From the NCBI RefSeq assembly GCF_030247185.1, contig NC_080570.1, positions 120,370,689 to 120,434,688 of the forward strand: DNA of 64,000 nt, written 5' to 3'. Below are positions 36,742 through 47,815 of this stretch, piece after piece. Both the position numbers and the translations under genes were made by a program. The notes beneath the pieces were generated by a model that was not told the origin of the DNA, searched no databases, and was given only the letters and a program-made list of their open reading frames with translations. How positions within the stretch are numbered: position 1 is the first letter of the stretch; the number at the start of each line of letters is the position of its first letter. The stretch comes from Malaya genurostris. Its lineage: Eukaryota > Arthropoda > Insecta > Diptera > Culicidae.

Positions 36742-37980
36742 GTACCCTCAATTTTTTACCACTTGAGCTTGAGCGACCACCCCTGGTTGCTACTCCGTTA
36801 CTGATCGGGATTATCTGAAATTGTACAGGGAGTTTCTAGATGATCCGACCTGGGACTGGTAAATCATCCTTTAATGTACATCTTCTGGTAATCCCAGAAT
36901 TCTTTGATCAGTACCGACGCCGGCCAGGCCCGAACGTAGATCGTCTAAGGAATGGGAAGGGATGTTAGTCCAACACTTGTTGTTACTAGAGGCCGTATAT
37001 ACTACTGCGCACTCCACAAGTGTCACGGGAGAAGGATATTTGTTAGTACAAATTTTAGTATTGGTTTCGCGCGCGACTCAGTATGTTTCGGTTTCAAAAT
37101 GCTCGGATGTACCACTAAACTCACTGACATCCCGAGTGAACGTTTCAACAAGTCTTGATTCACAGATCTTATCCGAGGAAACTAAAGAAAAATTTGCAAT
37201 ACTATCGCGTAAAGAATAAAAACTTTCCCATTTTTTTTAAATGAAATTAAAAACAAAAAAAATGTGATACAAAATAAACGAATGAATAGGATTTAGACAA
37301 AATAATTGATTCATTGCATTGACATATTCTGATCAGTTATTATAAAATCATTTTAAATAACCAAATAAAGGTCAACAGATTTCACGCGCGTCTTGATTCT
37401 TGATTATTTCCGCTTTATTATTTTAATTATTTATTAAAATTATTAATTGGTTATATTGGTTGATCTGGGCAGCCGGCTACCGAGAAAAATATTAATTTAT
37501 TGTTTGAAATATAAATATCAAGTGTTTTTTACTACGCGTTCAATATATCGATATATGTTATCTCTGTTATTAACTTTGTAATATCAAAGGATTTGCGCAA
37601 TAGCTATAGATTATTTATTTATATATCATTCAATTTATAATCCTGACAGACAATCAATAACATGGAAGAAGAAAACATTCCAAATAAAACTTTTTTTCGA
37701 AGTTAGACGGAAATTGATAGGTTGAATGAAGAGATAATTTAGTAAAATAGAATTTAGTAAAATAGAAAGTAGTAAATCAGAAGTGAAACATTGAAAATAT
37801 CTGATAACTAAAAGGAACAATAAACTCCTGCAGTTGTCGCCTTTTACGACATGGAAGCAGGAACCCAGTGGATGTATTCTTGGTTCATTTTTTTCCGCCG
37901 GATTCCACACGGCATCTAGGCTGGTACTGTCCGGAGAGAGCTAATAGGTACTATCAATCTCCTAGTGGACCACACCCGTA
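36742..37980. repeat. Probable retroelement-derived fragments
   Basis: Two GC-richer blocks, 36770-37220 and about 37825-37975, sit in AT-rich sequence. The second contains 'gtcgccttttacgacatgga' and 'tgtattcttgg', a phrase I associate with untranslated parts of insect retroelements. I cannot assign either block to a family, and no reverse transcriptase motif is present. Confidence 0.3.
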
Positions 37981-37984
37981 AAAA

Positions 37985-38386
37985 AATAAACCATTGATTT
38001 TACAGCATAAACAATTGATTCACAATTAGACATATGGGTTACAATACATTTTATTGTATCTTGACAAGATTTTTTTCATTTCCAACGATTCAATATATTG
38101 TTCCTACGATTCTACAATTGAATTTATTGTACACGTGGTGTTTCAAACAATATGCACACTGTACATTTTATTGTTTTCCAAGAAAATATGTATGAGAAAA
38201 CTTTAGGATTTGAATTGTTACGATACTTAACAACCTATACATTCTATTGTAAAAAGCATTTTCACAATTGATTGAATAGTGTATAACAATACATTAAAAT
38301 ATTTTTCAATGGTCAAAGCAAAATTGTGGCAGGTTTTGTAACAGTAAATCGTATTGTTTTTCTACAATATTTTTTATTCGGGCAGC
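37985..38386. mobile_element. MITE-like AT-rich element
   Basis: Ends 'cccgtaaaaaaata' at the left and 'tattttttattcggg' at the right are inverted. The interior is rich in 'acaat'/'attgt' motifs ('acaatacattttattgta') in both directions. No coding sequence. Confidence 0.5.
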
Positions 38387-38689
38387 CCCTTAGTACCCTC
38401 AATTTTTTACCACTCTGGAAAAAGTCGTTGTAGTGAAATAAATTGGCAATTTCATAATTTGGCATGTTTTTTATTTAAATTTCAAATCATTAAGGTCTTA
38501 CAAAACACCCTTTATAATTTAACTACCAAACTATTTAAAAACATTTAACTTAAACATGTATTGCAACGTTGTTTTAGTATTTTAATAATACACCATTTGA
38601 TTTTTGCAGAAACATACAATTTTTTTAAAAACTAATGAACGACTCAGGAGAGGTGGAACTGTCAAATTCTAAACGGTTCTTCAAAATAA

Positions 38690-40830
38690 ATTGTTTTACT
38701 CATCACTTATTGACTCGTTCAGTTCATATCAGAATTCAATTTTGGGAACTGGAATTCACTTTTAGTATTCAGCATAAGATTTTTTTTCATTTCCGGACTG
38801 CAGATCCCGAATTTTGTTTCTGAATCCTCGCCAAGAATGGAACCGAAACCCGAATTTTGGAACTTGATTGTAAGTCTAGATTTTGAAACCGAAATTTGGA
38901 ACTGAGGTCAGCATCTTGATTCCAAACCTGTACTCTGAAACTAAATTTCGGAAATGAATTCTGAACTAGGAATTTTTAAACTGAATTCTGGAATTGAAAT
39001 TGAGTTTCAAACTAGAGTACAATTACAAAATTCCTGTCCGGAATTCAGATTTAGACATCAATGCAAGACCCCAATGCCAGAATAAAGCTCCAGAATTCTG
39101 GAACCGAAGCCTTATTTAAAAACTTAATTATGAGCCTAGGTTTCGGAAGCGAAATCTAGATCTTAATTTTTGACCTGGACTCTGGAACTGAATTTTGGAA
39201 ATAAATGCCTGAACTGAATCCTGAAACTAAAATCCAGTTTTAGACCAGAATACAGTTCCAAAATTCCTGTCCGGAATTAAGATTTGGAGATTTGGACTTG
39301 AGTTTCAGGCCAGAATACAGTTCCAAATTTCCTGTGCGGAGTTCACGTTTAGAATTCAGTTCAAGAACCCAAGGCCAGAATAAAGTTCCAGACCTCTGGA
39401 ACCGAAACCTAATTTAAGAACTTGATTATGAGCCTAGGTTTTGGAAGCGAAATCTGGAACTGAGATCAGGATCTTGATTTTAAACCTGGACTCTGAAACT
39501 AAATTTCGGAAATGAATTCTGAACTTGGAATTTCTAAACTGAATTCTGGAACTGAAATTTCAGACCAGAATACTGTTTCTAAATTCCTGTTCGGAATTCA
39601 GATTCAGAATTCAATTCCAAACCCCAATGCCAGAATAAAGTTCCAGAGTTCTGGAACCGAAACCTAATTTGAGAACTTGATTATGAGCCTAGGTTTTGGA
39701 AGCGAAATCTGGAACTGAGATCATGATCTTTATTATACACCTGGACTCTGGAGCTGAAAATTCCGGAAATGAATTTTGAACTTGGAATCTTGAAATTGAA
39801 TTCTGGAACTGAAATTAAGTTTCAGACCAGAATCCAGTTCATAAATTCCTGTCCAAATTTCAGATTTAGAACTCAGTTCAAGAACCCAATGCCAGAAATA
39901 AGTTCCAGAATGCTGAAACCAAAACTAAATTTTAGAACTTGAGTATGAGCCTGAGTTTTGGAAGTGAAATCTGAAACTGAGATCCGGATCTTGATTTTAA
40001 ACCTGGACTCTGGAACTGAAAATTTCGGAAATGAATTCTGGAACTGAAATAGAGTTTCAGACCAGAATACAGCTCCAAAACTCCTGTCCGGAATTCACAT
40101 TCACAAAGTTGAAGAATCCGTGAAACGAAACCGAATTTTAGAACTTGATTATGACTAGGTGTTGGAAGCGAGATCTGGACCTGAGATCAGGATCTAGACC
40201 TGGACTCTGAAACTGAATTTTGGAAATAAATTCCTAAACTGAATTCTGAAATTGAAATTGTGTTTTAGACCAGAATAGTTACAAAATTCTTGTTCGAAAT
40301 TCAGATTTAGAGTTCAGTCGCAGAATCCACATTAAAAATGCTGAAACTGAATTTTGAATCTTAAGTTCTGTAATTTCAGAATGAAATTCAGGAACAGAAA
40401 TCGGATCCAAAATTCAGTTGTATAACCAGAGTTCAGTTCTAAAAAGCAATCCAAAATCCAGTTTCAGAATTCAGTTCCAGAATGCAGGTCTAGAACTGGT
40501 TCCAAAATTCAGTTCTACAATTTTAGAAGTGTAGCTGAATTCAGGAACTACATTCTAACGATTATTGAACTCAATTCCGGATCATGTTTCAAGAACTGAA
40601 TTGCGAAGCTTAATTCTGGATCAGAATTTAAAAACTTCGGAACTGAACCAGAATCCTGGTCTCGAGTTCTGATCCAAAATTTAGATCGAGGAAAACCGTT
40701 CCAAAATTCAGTTCCAGAGCATAGACTCTGTGATCAATTCAGCAATTCATGTTAAGAATTCGGTTTCAGAATTCAGTTCTTGAACTCAGTTCCGATGTTC
40801 AGGACCAGAATACAGATTATTTAATATCAA
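38690..40830. repeat. Large quasi-periodic repeat array in CLUAP1 intron
   Basis: About 2.1 kb built from short phrases ('ggaactgaa', 'ttcagaccagaat', 'cagttccaaaattcctgt', 'ccggaattcagattt'). A higher-order unit of roughly 255-300 bp is visible because 'gagcctaggtttt(g/c)gaag' recurs near 39133, 39431, 39687 and (as gagcctgagtttt) 39947. Copies differ by many substitutions and small indels. It has no sustained coding frame on either strand. Confidence 0.8.
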
Positions 40831-41125
40831 TGTTATTTTTTTTGACATTACCCAACCGTCTTTTTCGTTTAGTATTCTTAAAATAAATCCATTCTTTAAC
40901 GTCAGTAACAATTCAAGGTAAACTTATTTTGTTTCGCGTCTTTGAATCTAAATTTCACTAGTGTTTTTCGGTTTTCCATCTGCCGTTCCATTCAATTCAT
41001 GTGGCACCCATTTTCCACACTTTTGGACCTTGCCCATAGTTTTTGAACGGTCAGAAATTGTTTGTTGTGCAACATTCAATATTGCTACCTTGCAATTTAG
41101 CGTCTTTTAACTTTCTTGATGATTT

Positions 41126-41238
41126 CGCACATCAAAATCGATATCTCTGAACCGTTAAAACTATATTTTTCGTGTTGGGTGATCAACAACACGAAAAATA
41201 TAGTTTTAACGGTTCAGAGATATCGACTTTGATGTGCG
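41126..41238. repeat. Near-perfect hairpin, 52-bp arms
   Basis: Arms 41126-41177 and 41187-41238 are inverted copies with one mismatch (a versus g in 'catcaaa(a/g)tcgata'), separated by the 9-bp loop ggtgatcaa. It lies 130 bp upstream of the CLUAP1 exon 2 acceptor, so it is transcribed in the intron. Confidence 0.95.
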
Positions 41239-41368
41239 ACATGCCTCAACAAGCCTTCGATGCGACTCTGCAGCATCAAATCCGCAAAAATTCGATATGT
41301 TTAACACGATAAAGAAAACGATGTTGTTGTTCAAAGACTTCATGTATATTTCTTCTTCTACTCCGCAG

Positions 41369-42535
41369 ACCTTTCGGAGCACCTGAAGCTGCTCGGATAC
41401 CCGAACAACATTCCCATCTCGGTACTGAACACGCCGTACGGTGGACCGGAAAGTTTCAATGCCTACTCGGACATTCTTACCTGGCTTATCAGCCGATTGG
41501 AACCGGCTCTGCTGCTGGCCGGTGGAACCCGAACAGAACCGGACCGGGTAGCGTTCGTTCGTTCGGCCACCGAATTCCTGGTCACCAAGGCGGGTATCAA
41601 AGTTAATCCCCGAAAGCTGTATGCTAGCTCGGCTGCCACGGCTAGTGAGCTATTGAAGGTTACTTCTTTGCTGATCGCATCACCAAAGGTGACCGGGGCA
41701 GACGATGAATCGATCAAATCCCACGTGGAAATAGATTTGTCCGACAAAATGGACGATCTTAAGAAGGTGCGAGCGTTGTCCTCGGAGCTAACGAATCGTG
41801 GTGCCGCACTGTATGACCTACTTCGTAAGGAACTGGTTAATCGAGAAACTCGAACGATACAATCAAATCGTCCACTAGAGCTGGCTACGGTCGAAAAGGT
41901 TATAAAGTCTGCGATTACTTCGTTGGAATCCAAGTTGCAGGCCTCTAAATCTACCTTGGAAACGTTGAATGCTGAAAACGGAAATTTATCGTCTAAAATA
42001 CAACGTAAAGCATCCGAACTAGAACGTTCCAAACAACGCCTTCAAGCACTGCAGAAAGTTCGTCCAGCATATCTGGAAGAATTCGAAAAGTTCGAAGTCG
42101 AACTGAAAAACTTGTACGAGCAGTACATCATCCGCATCCGTTGCGTGGATGCTCTGAAGTCCCAGCTGATGGGAAGAAATCGTGCCTCAACACCTACTTC
42201 TCCGATCGCCAAAATGGTGGACAGTAGCATGACCATTCTGCCGGAGGGCTTGATGGATTCCGAAGATGAAAACGACGATGAGATCAATGACTTTGATGAA
42301 CGCGAGGATGTGAAATTGAAATCAGAAAAGCGAGTTCTTCGGAGTGAATTGTTAAACCGAGATCGTGGATCAACGCGTTTCCGTACTCGGCACGATGAAG
42401 GACAGGCACCGTCGTTGAGTGGTCGCGATCGTGTTCGAATGATTGGCGGTATGAACGATGACCTCGGGCCTCTGGATAGTTCCTTGGGTAGTTCAGCAGA
42501 ATCCGAAAGCGATTTGGAAATGGATGGAAACGGAT
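41369..42535 (+). CDS. CLUAP1: CLUAP1/IFT38, main exon
   Basis: CLUAP1 is the IFT38 subunit of intraflagellar transport complex B (C. elegans DYF-3, zebrafish Qilin), needed to build cilia. In insects cilia occur in sensory neurons and sperm. The exon follows a CTCCGCAG acceptor and continues from exon 1 as LSEHLKLLGYPNNIPISVLN. The first 130 residues form the conserved calponin-homology-like domain (TEFLVTKAGIKVNPRKLYAS, LLKVTSLLIAS). SSELTNRGAALYDLLRKELV and a coiled coil from about residue 190 to 265 (NLSSKIQRKASELERSKQRL, QKVRPAYLEEFEKFE) are hallmark regions. An acidic, low-complexity tail follows. The donor T|GTAAGG at 42536 leaves one base for exon 3. Confidence 0.93.
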
Positions 42536-42598
42536 GTAAGGATTTTTGTGATATAAAAGTAAAACCATTACCTTTTAATTGTTTGAGTTTTATTGCAG

Positions 42599-42720
42599 TA
42601 ATTGACGAGCTTCGTACAGACGACGACGATGAAGACGACGTGAGCTTGACGAAACTGGCCCGAGAAAATTCCAACCTCAATCGCAGCGCCAAGCAGGACC
42701 AAAGCGATGAGGATTTCTAA
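42599..42720 (+). CDS. CLUAP1: CLUAP1/IFT38, last exon
   Basis: Follows a 63-bp intron ending TTTTATTGCAG. T+TA gives Leu, then IDELRTDDDDEDDVSLTKLA and an acidic end DQSDEDF before TAA. The aspartate-rich finish ending in a D-x-D-F motif matches CLUAP1 proteins generally. Total assembled length is 436 aa, close to the roughly 410-aa vertebrate protein. An ATTAAA near 42771 could serve for polyadenylation. Confidence 0.92.
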
Positions 42721-42915
42721 TCTATGGTTGATTGTTTTTCTTATGAATTATAAAATTTATTTAAAACGCGATTAAAATGTACATCGTTCTATACACAAGA
42801 TATACGAGAAAAGATAATGTCCTCTAGGGTTGCACTAAAATCAACTTGAGCAGAGCTGGGTTGGTTTCCGGTACTTACGTAGCTAGTGGATCTTCCGTTG
42901 TTCGTTCCTTTCTGG
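42721..42915. terminator. Convergent 3' ends with facing polyadenylation signals
   Basis: Only 195 bp separate the CLUAP1 stop (plus) and the membrane-protein stop (minus). ATTAAA occurs on the plus strand near 42771, and AATAAA on the minus strand (seen as tttatt near 42757). The two signals overlap in space, so the mature 3' UTRs probably overlap or nearly touch. Confidence 0.55.
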
Positions 42916-43395
42916 CTACATATGAACATCGTTGTACCGTTCGAAATTGTGTCGGTGATCAATCAGCATTAGATCATGGTGGTAGGTGAGCGGAGGCGTT
43001 TGTGTTGAGTCGCTTTGCTCCGGTCCCGAGTGAATCGGATGGTGATGTACAGCACCATTGGAACTGACTATGCTGCTGCTGTTCATTTTTTCCTCCTCCT
43101 TTGCAAGGTAACTATCGGCAATGTCCCGATCCAGCCCCGTGTACGTAAATGTCTTCTCCTGTTGGCTCAGGTCGTCTCCGCGATGACGGTGATGTCGGTA
43201 TTCTCCGGGCAGTGTTAAACCTTGCTCGGAATTGGCTCGTATGGAGCGTTTCCGGTTAACACGTGCCATGTGTGCCTCCATCAGGGCACTTTCCGGATAC
43301 ATCGGAGGATACTGGTGAGCACCCGGTGGAATCATATTGGGAGGATACATTGCCGGAGGTGGAGGCGTCGAGTACATCGGCATCATTTGTGGAAG
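42916..43395 (-). CDS. Four-pass membrane protein, last exon (Pro-rich C-terminal tail)
   Basis: Last coding exon, 160 codons with the TAG stop. It starts LPQMMPMYSTPPPPAMYPPN and is rich in Pro, Met and Tyr over its first 36 residues. A basic patch ARVNRKRSIRANSEQGL follows, then the motif KTFTYTGLDRDIADSYLAKE near residue 520, and a His-rich end. The tail is predicted to be cytoplasmic. I do not recognise the family. The YTGLDRDIADSY block stands out from the low-complexity surroundings and may be its conserved signature. Confidence 0.8.
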   Translation of the reverse strand, partial: LPQMMPMYSTPPPPAMYPPNMIPPGAHQYPPMYPESALMEAHMARVNRKRSIRANSEQGLTLPGEYRHHRHRGDDLSQQEKTFTYTGLDRDIADSYLAKEEEKMNSSSIVSSNGAVHHHPIHSGPEQSDSTQTPPLTYHHDLMLIDHRHNFERYNDVHM

Positions 43396-43461
43396 CTGTG
43401 GAAAGAAGAATAGGAGAATTAAGATTTTGCACTTCGCGATCCCCCTGCCCATACTCCATAC
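43396..43461 (-). other. 66-bp intron that stays open in frame
   Basis: Donor GTATGG and pyrimidine-rich acceptor TTCTTCTTTCCACAG. Its 66 bases are a multiple of three with no stop, so retention would insert 22 residues (VWSMGRG...LLFFFPQ). Signals favour splicing, but both forms are coding-compatible. Confidence 0.65.
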
Positions 43462-43726
43462 CCCATTGCCAGCGCAGGCAGGAACCAGCATAACTGGGCG
43501 CGAACCTGCACCCGTGCCATTGCTAAACGTATCGGTACGGTGTTTCTCGCCGTACACGGACCCGTAGCCGCGGTTCATCATCGTCTGGAACATCATATCC
43601 TTGATGGATGGATCAACGTGTAGCGAGTTGATGTAGTCTTCGACTTTTTGCTGAGACAGGAACGCTTGCGATCCCGGGGAGCTACTGTTAATCATGTTTT
43701 CCATCATCTGGGTTTTGTGAGAGGGT
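43462..43726 (-). CDS. Four-pass membrane protein, third coding exon
   Basis: Follows the acceptor CTTTTTTACAG at 43727. The first base completes an arginine codon begun in the exon at 60444, then PSHKTQMMENMINSSSPGSQ and QKVEDYINSLHVDPSIKDMM. Phase and frame match the upstream exon exactly, which ties the two gene halves together over 16.7 kb. The exon is read to end before GTATGG, but the frame stays open through the 66-bp intron. Confidence 0.8.
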
Positions 43727-43849
43727 CTGTAAAAAAGAGGAAATTGGTTGAACTAATCCGTGAATTTAACATATCAACATATTTTTGTGTCCACGTTATC
43801 GAAGATATGATCATCAATTTCTGATAGAATTTTCAACAGTATTTTTTTC

Positions 43850-44110
43850 ATATCCAGAATCCAGATCTAAAATTCAGTTCCTCGTCCAGAATCCAAGGCC
43901 AAAATTGTGTTCCGGAATTCTGGAACTGAAACCGAATTTAGGAAGCCGAAATCTGAAATTGAGATCAGGATCTTAATTCTAGACCTGGACTTTGGAACTC
44001 AATTTTGGAAATGAATTCTAAACTTGAATTTGAATTTTTAAACTAAATTCTATAATTGAAACTAAGTTTCAGACCATAATTCAGTAATATTTTCAGAAAT
44101 AAGTTCGAAT
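43850..44110. repeat. Quasi-periodic repeat, third block
   Basis: Same phrases as 38690-40830, for example 'gaattctggaactgaaaccg', 'aaattgagatcaggatctt' and 'ctaagtttcagaccataatt'. Sharing of the longer phrase order, not just the short motif, supports dispersal of the larger unit. Confidence 0.65.
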
Positions 44111-44614
44111 TCCTGTTAAACTTCACTAAACTTGCTAATCCTGCGTAATCTCTCGTAAATTTTTTTTTCGCACAATCCTTTCTAAACTTGCTTACACTTG
44201 CTTATTTCACTCCTTTTTTCCTAACTCTTGCGTGAGCTCAGACAAAGTTTAGAGTCATTAAATTTGTGGATTGGTAATGAAAAAATCGAGTTAATGTAGC
44301 GTTATTTACGGGAAATCCTCCTTAAATTCATTGAACTAAGTCATTTCCGTGATAAGGGGCTACAGGTAATAAATTATTGTTATAAATACCTTACGAAAAC
44401 ATTGTTGTGAAAAAATAGGTCCAAACACGAAATATCAAAATCAACCGAATCTATAAACATACCCTGTTGGACGTTTACTAGCTTCAGCCTGTGATAATCC
44501 ATGAACGGAGTCACATCAAGTGCGCAGACCGCCAACTACATCAAGAAAGTGGAACTACACTCGGTATTATTCAACTAGTTCTTCCCAAGCAACCAGAAGT
44601 TTCACAATTACTTC

Positions 44615-44835
44615 GAAAATCCACTTTCTTGCTGCTTAAAAGTACACGCGGAACTTTTGAGAACTTGAAAGTACAGATCAAGTTCCGCGTGAACTTTCTA
44701 GCTGCTTAAGAAAACACGTGGCAATTTTTGACAGTTCGAAGTACAGAACAAGTTCCGTGTGAACTTTCTCGCTGCTTAAGAGTACGCGTGGTACTTTTGC
44801 CAAATGTAAAAGTCAACAGATTAGTGCAAATCTAG
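44615..44835. repeat. Tandem repeat of about 71 bp, 2.7 units
   Basis: Phrase 'actttcttgctgcttaa(a)agtacacgcgg' recurs at about 44622, 44693 and 44765, with 'caagttccgcgtga' between units. Units differ at several positions. Non-coding. Confidence 0.65.
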
Positions 44836-44839
44836 AATA

Positions 44840-45339
44840 ATTTGATTAGCGTTGTGCACTTTTCGCTGTGCATAATTCGCACCAAACGAATGCAAATAAA
44901 ACCAACATTTGGCTGTTTCGCATTCGAGAAAAATGCGAGCAACGTTCAATATCGTAAGAAATACCACCTAAGGGAAGCCTGAAATGAGTCCCGCGATTCC
45001 ATCATTCAGCTGCTGGTCGTTTGCGTCAGAGTAACAGAAAAAGTCCATTTGATCGGCCCGAAAAATTAAAAATGATAATCCGAAATGCACAAACAAAAAA
45101 TATGATATTACTGTGCCTATAAAAACGTTCATCTTTGCTTTTAAAAGGCTTCTAAAAATCATAAATAAAACCAGGAAAACTTTCGAAATAAGTGTAAAAA
45201 TTTACAATTGAAAGTTTTTCTGATTCCGAAACAATTGAATTTAAGAGTATAAACTTTTGAATTAAAAGTGATAATACTTTTGAACAACCAAGCAACTCTG
45301 AATCGGTACAGTGTATATTTACACAAAAGTGACTAAATG
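44840..45339. other. Intronic spacer with repeat debris
   Basis: 'agattagtgcaaatctagaa' and 'gcacttttcgctgtg' match the right part of the GTCGTGAATACG family (27165-27225, 59720-59775), so a fragment of that family is present at about 44815-44900. Nothing else was recognised. Confidence 0.4.
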
Positions 45340-45354
45340 CATTTCAGTGTTCAT

Positions 45355-45640
45355 TTCGACAAAGACATCATATTAACAAGATATCCAGCTCTTACATTTC
45401 CCGAACAAATTATTGGCAACAACATAATTTGCGAGCATGGCGCCCTCAAGCGAGTCCGCATCGAATCTCGTACAGAGAAGTAGAGGAGAGAAATTTCAAA
45501 TTCGTGCGCGCCAAAATAGCAGCACTGCGCACCCATACAATTGACATGATAAGTTGAATGTGACACCGTGCGATGGCGTTGCTGAACTGAAGATTGATTT
45601 CGCTCCAAGCTGACAGGGTCTGATTTCGATTAACATATTG
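45355..45640. repeat. Dispersed repeat, copy 1 of 2
   Basis: Matches 58105-58385 closely: 'ttaacaagatatccagctct', 'atttcccgaacaaat', 'agcagcactgcgcacccata', 'cgtgcgatggcgttgctga' and 'agctgacagggtctgatt'. Short frames within it differ between copies, so I treat it as non-coding. Confidence 0.65.
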
Positions 45641-46061
45641 TTTTGATGTGAACATGGTGATATCGCTTCTCGAAAATTTACTGATGGGATTGATTAATTT
45701 CTCTGCGGAGTGCTTTGCGGTTTATTGTATTAGTTTAATAATGATTGATGCATTATTATTTTCAGCTTCTCTCATCAAACTCAATTCATATGCCTTGCCA
45801 ATTCATGCAAACGAACCTCGAATACATTTACCATTTGTATTAATAGTATTTTGAATGAAAAACCTTTTATTTCAAATGCTTGTTCTATTTGCATCATATG
45901 CAGATAGCTTTCATATTGTTATGATTACACTATTATTCTAACAAAAATGTGCTTTTAATTGGAACAAATAGTATTTTACACCTAATGCAGAACCATTAAA
46001 AAAAGAACCAACGATAGCTCTCAAATTTCCAACGATCTTCTTAAATTAACCAACGTTTTTG

Positions 46062-47560
46062 TCGTGAATACGACTTACTTTACTATGGGGCGCCTTTTCA
46101 AAATTAGCCATATAGAAAAATAGGCAGAACTTAATCGTGAATATCTCGACTTGTATTAATGGCAGCAACATAATTCTTTCACTGCTACATCAAAAATATG
46201 ATCAGGAATTGAGGATAATATTTTGAACAGTGTGAGATAACCACAAACAACTCAAAAATTAAGTTTTCTCGAAACTTGAAAACAACGCGGAAAACTTTTT
46301 ACTTTCGCTTGGGGTTTTCGCGAAGGACGACGATTTTGACAACGACTGAACGTTATAAAAGAGAACCGTGATCGAAAATTGAACATTTCTTCTTGTGCGT
46401 TGGATGGAAGCAGTAGTCGGGGCGAGAAGACGCATTCAAACAGCGACATCGGAGAGCGCACCTTCTGCGTGGTTAAAAAGCTCAAACGCTCAGGTCGTAG
46501 TTCTCATTTGCCTTCCAGTCGTCAAGGCAAGAATGTGTCTTTGGCACCAGTTTGGCATCATTTGGCACTGCGAGCGGATATGTTGCGGTTTGTTCGCAAT
46601 TCAAGCAAGAGAGGTTGCGTCAGGCAGCAGAGCTGCTGATCGTTTGCATTGGAGAGAAAGAAATCGAAAAGTGGACAACATTATATAAAATCAGCCGTTC
46701 TAATGGCTCTAAATGTTATCTAAAGAACTATTAAGATTACTTCTTTGCAAATCGAAGGTAAAAATCATCAGTTTAGTGAAAATCTAAAATAATTTGATTT
46801 TCTCCTTGAACTTCTATCGCTGTGTGGAAATCGTTCTTGAAAAATGTTCCGAACTGTGCTAAATATCGTAGAGAATTCCACAATTTGGTCCGTCTAAAAG
46901 GCAGAAATGAATCCTGTCCAGCATTTTGATAATTTCTTTCAATGAAATATGCAAATCCGAAATAAGATTATCGTCGTCAAAATTCTATAAGTGCCTATTT
47001 GTGTGGCCGTTGGAACCGCCCATTTGTGAAAAAGCAACAAACGAATTCACGTAAAAAGAAACCTCTTGAGAAAAACTGATTCAGTTTGGCATCATTTGGC
47101 ACTGCGAGCGGATGTGTTCGCGGGTTTGTTCGCAAAGCTAGTTTCAATTCAAACAAAAGTGATTGCGCGTCATACAGCAGAGCTAAAAGTCTAAAAGGCA
47201 GAAATGAATTCTGTACACGGTATCCATCGGAATTCGAACTCAACTCGTCACTCTTTATCACGAACGCTTTCGTAAAAAAATGCTCAAATCAGAGCCACCA
47301 TTATTTTATTATAATGAACTATTCTGGTTATTTCATAATATTTAATAGTGTCTCAGAATGTTTAATGTAACTAATCTGTACTAGACTAAGGTGCATCGTT
47401 TAAAATTCTAGTAGTGAAAAAGGGGAAAGTTTCACAATTCACACAATCGATCAACTATCAATTTGAATTCGAAAGTATAAAGAAATCGTGCCAGTTTTAT
47501 TCGTATTCACGACATCCAGTTATGTCTCTGACATTACACACCCGTACTTTTTTGTGAACA
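46062..47560 (+). mobile_element. GTCGTGAATACG-family element, 1.5 kb copy
   Basis: Left end GTCGTGAATACGACTTACTT and right end 'cgtattcacgacatccagtt' followed by 'atgtctctgacattacacac'. Within it a segment is partly duplicated: 'ttggcatcatttggcactgc' occurs at about 46550 and 47086. No transposase was recognised. Confidence 0.7.
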
Positions 47561-47698
47561 GTAATCAACCACAAAATTCTATGTTTTGCCTTTCTCATAT
47601 AGAAAGGTTATGCAATCACTTGAAAAACCGACTAGTGAAAATTGGCCCGGAGGGCCAAGTGTCATATACCATTCGACTCAGTTCATCGAGCTGAGCAA

Positions 47699-47700
<2 letters not shown>

Positions 47701-47781
<81 letters not shown>

Positions 47782-47795
47782 GTGTGTGTATGTGT
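47701..47795. repeat. (TG)n microsatellite
   Basis: More than 35 uninterrupted TG dinucleotides followed by short TATG interruptions. The equivalent place in the copy at 5416 also has a GT tract, so it belongs to the element. Confidence 0.95.
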
Positions 47796-47815
47796 CAAAT
47801 AATCTCACTTGGTTT

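Noticed and set aside
41497..41499. CLUAP1 start at the internal ATG at 41497
   Set aside because: Fifty conserved residues upstream, including the family's N-terminal domain, are encoded from 34441 and 41369 onward.
42042..42692. 216-codon minus-strand frame opposite CLUAP1
   Set aside because: A Ser-rich shadow of the acidic and coiled-coil codons of the real plus-strand gene.
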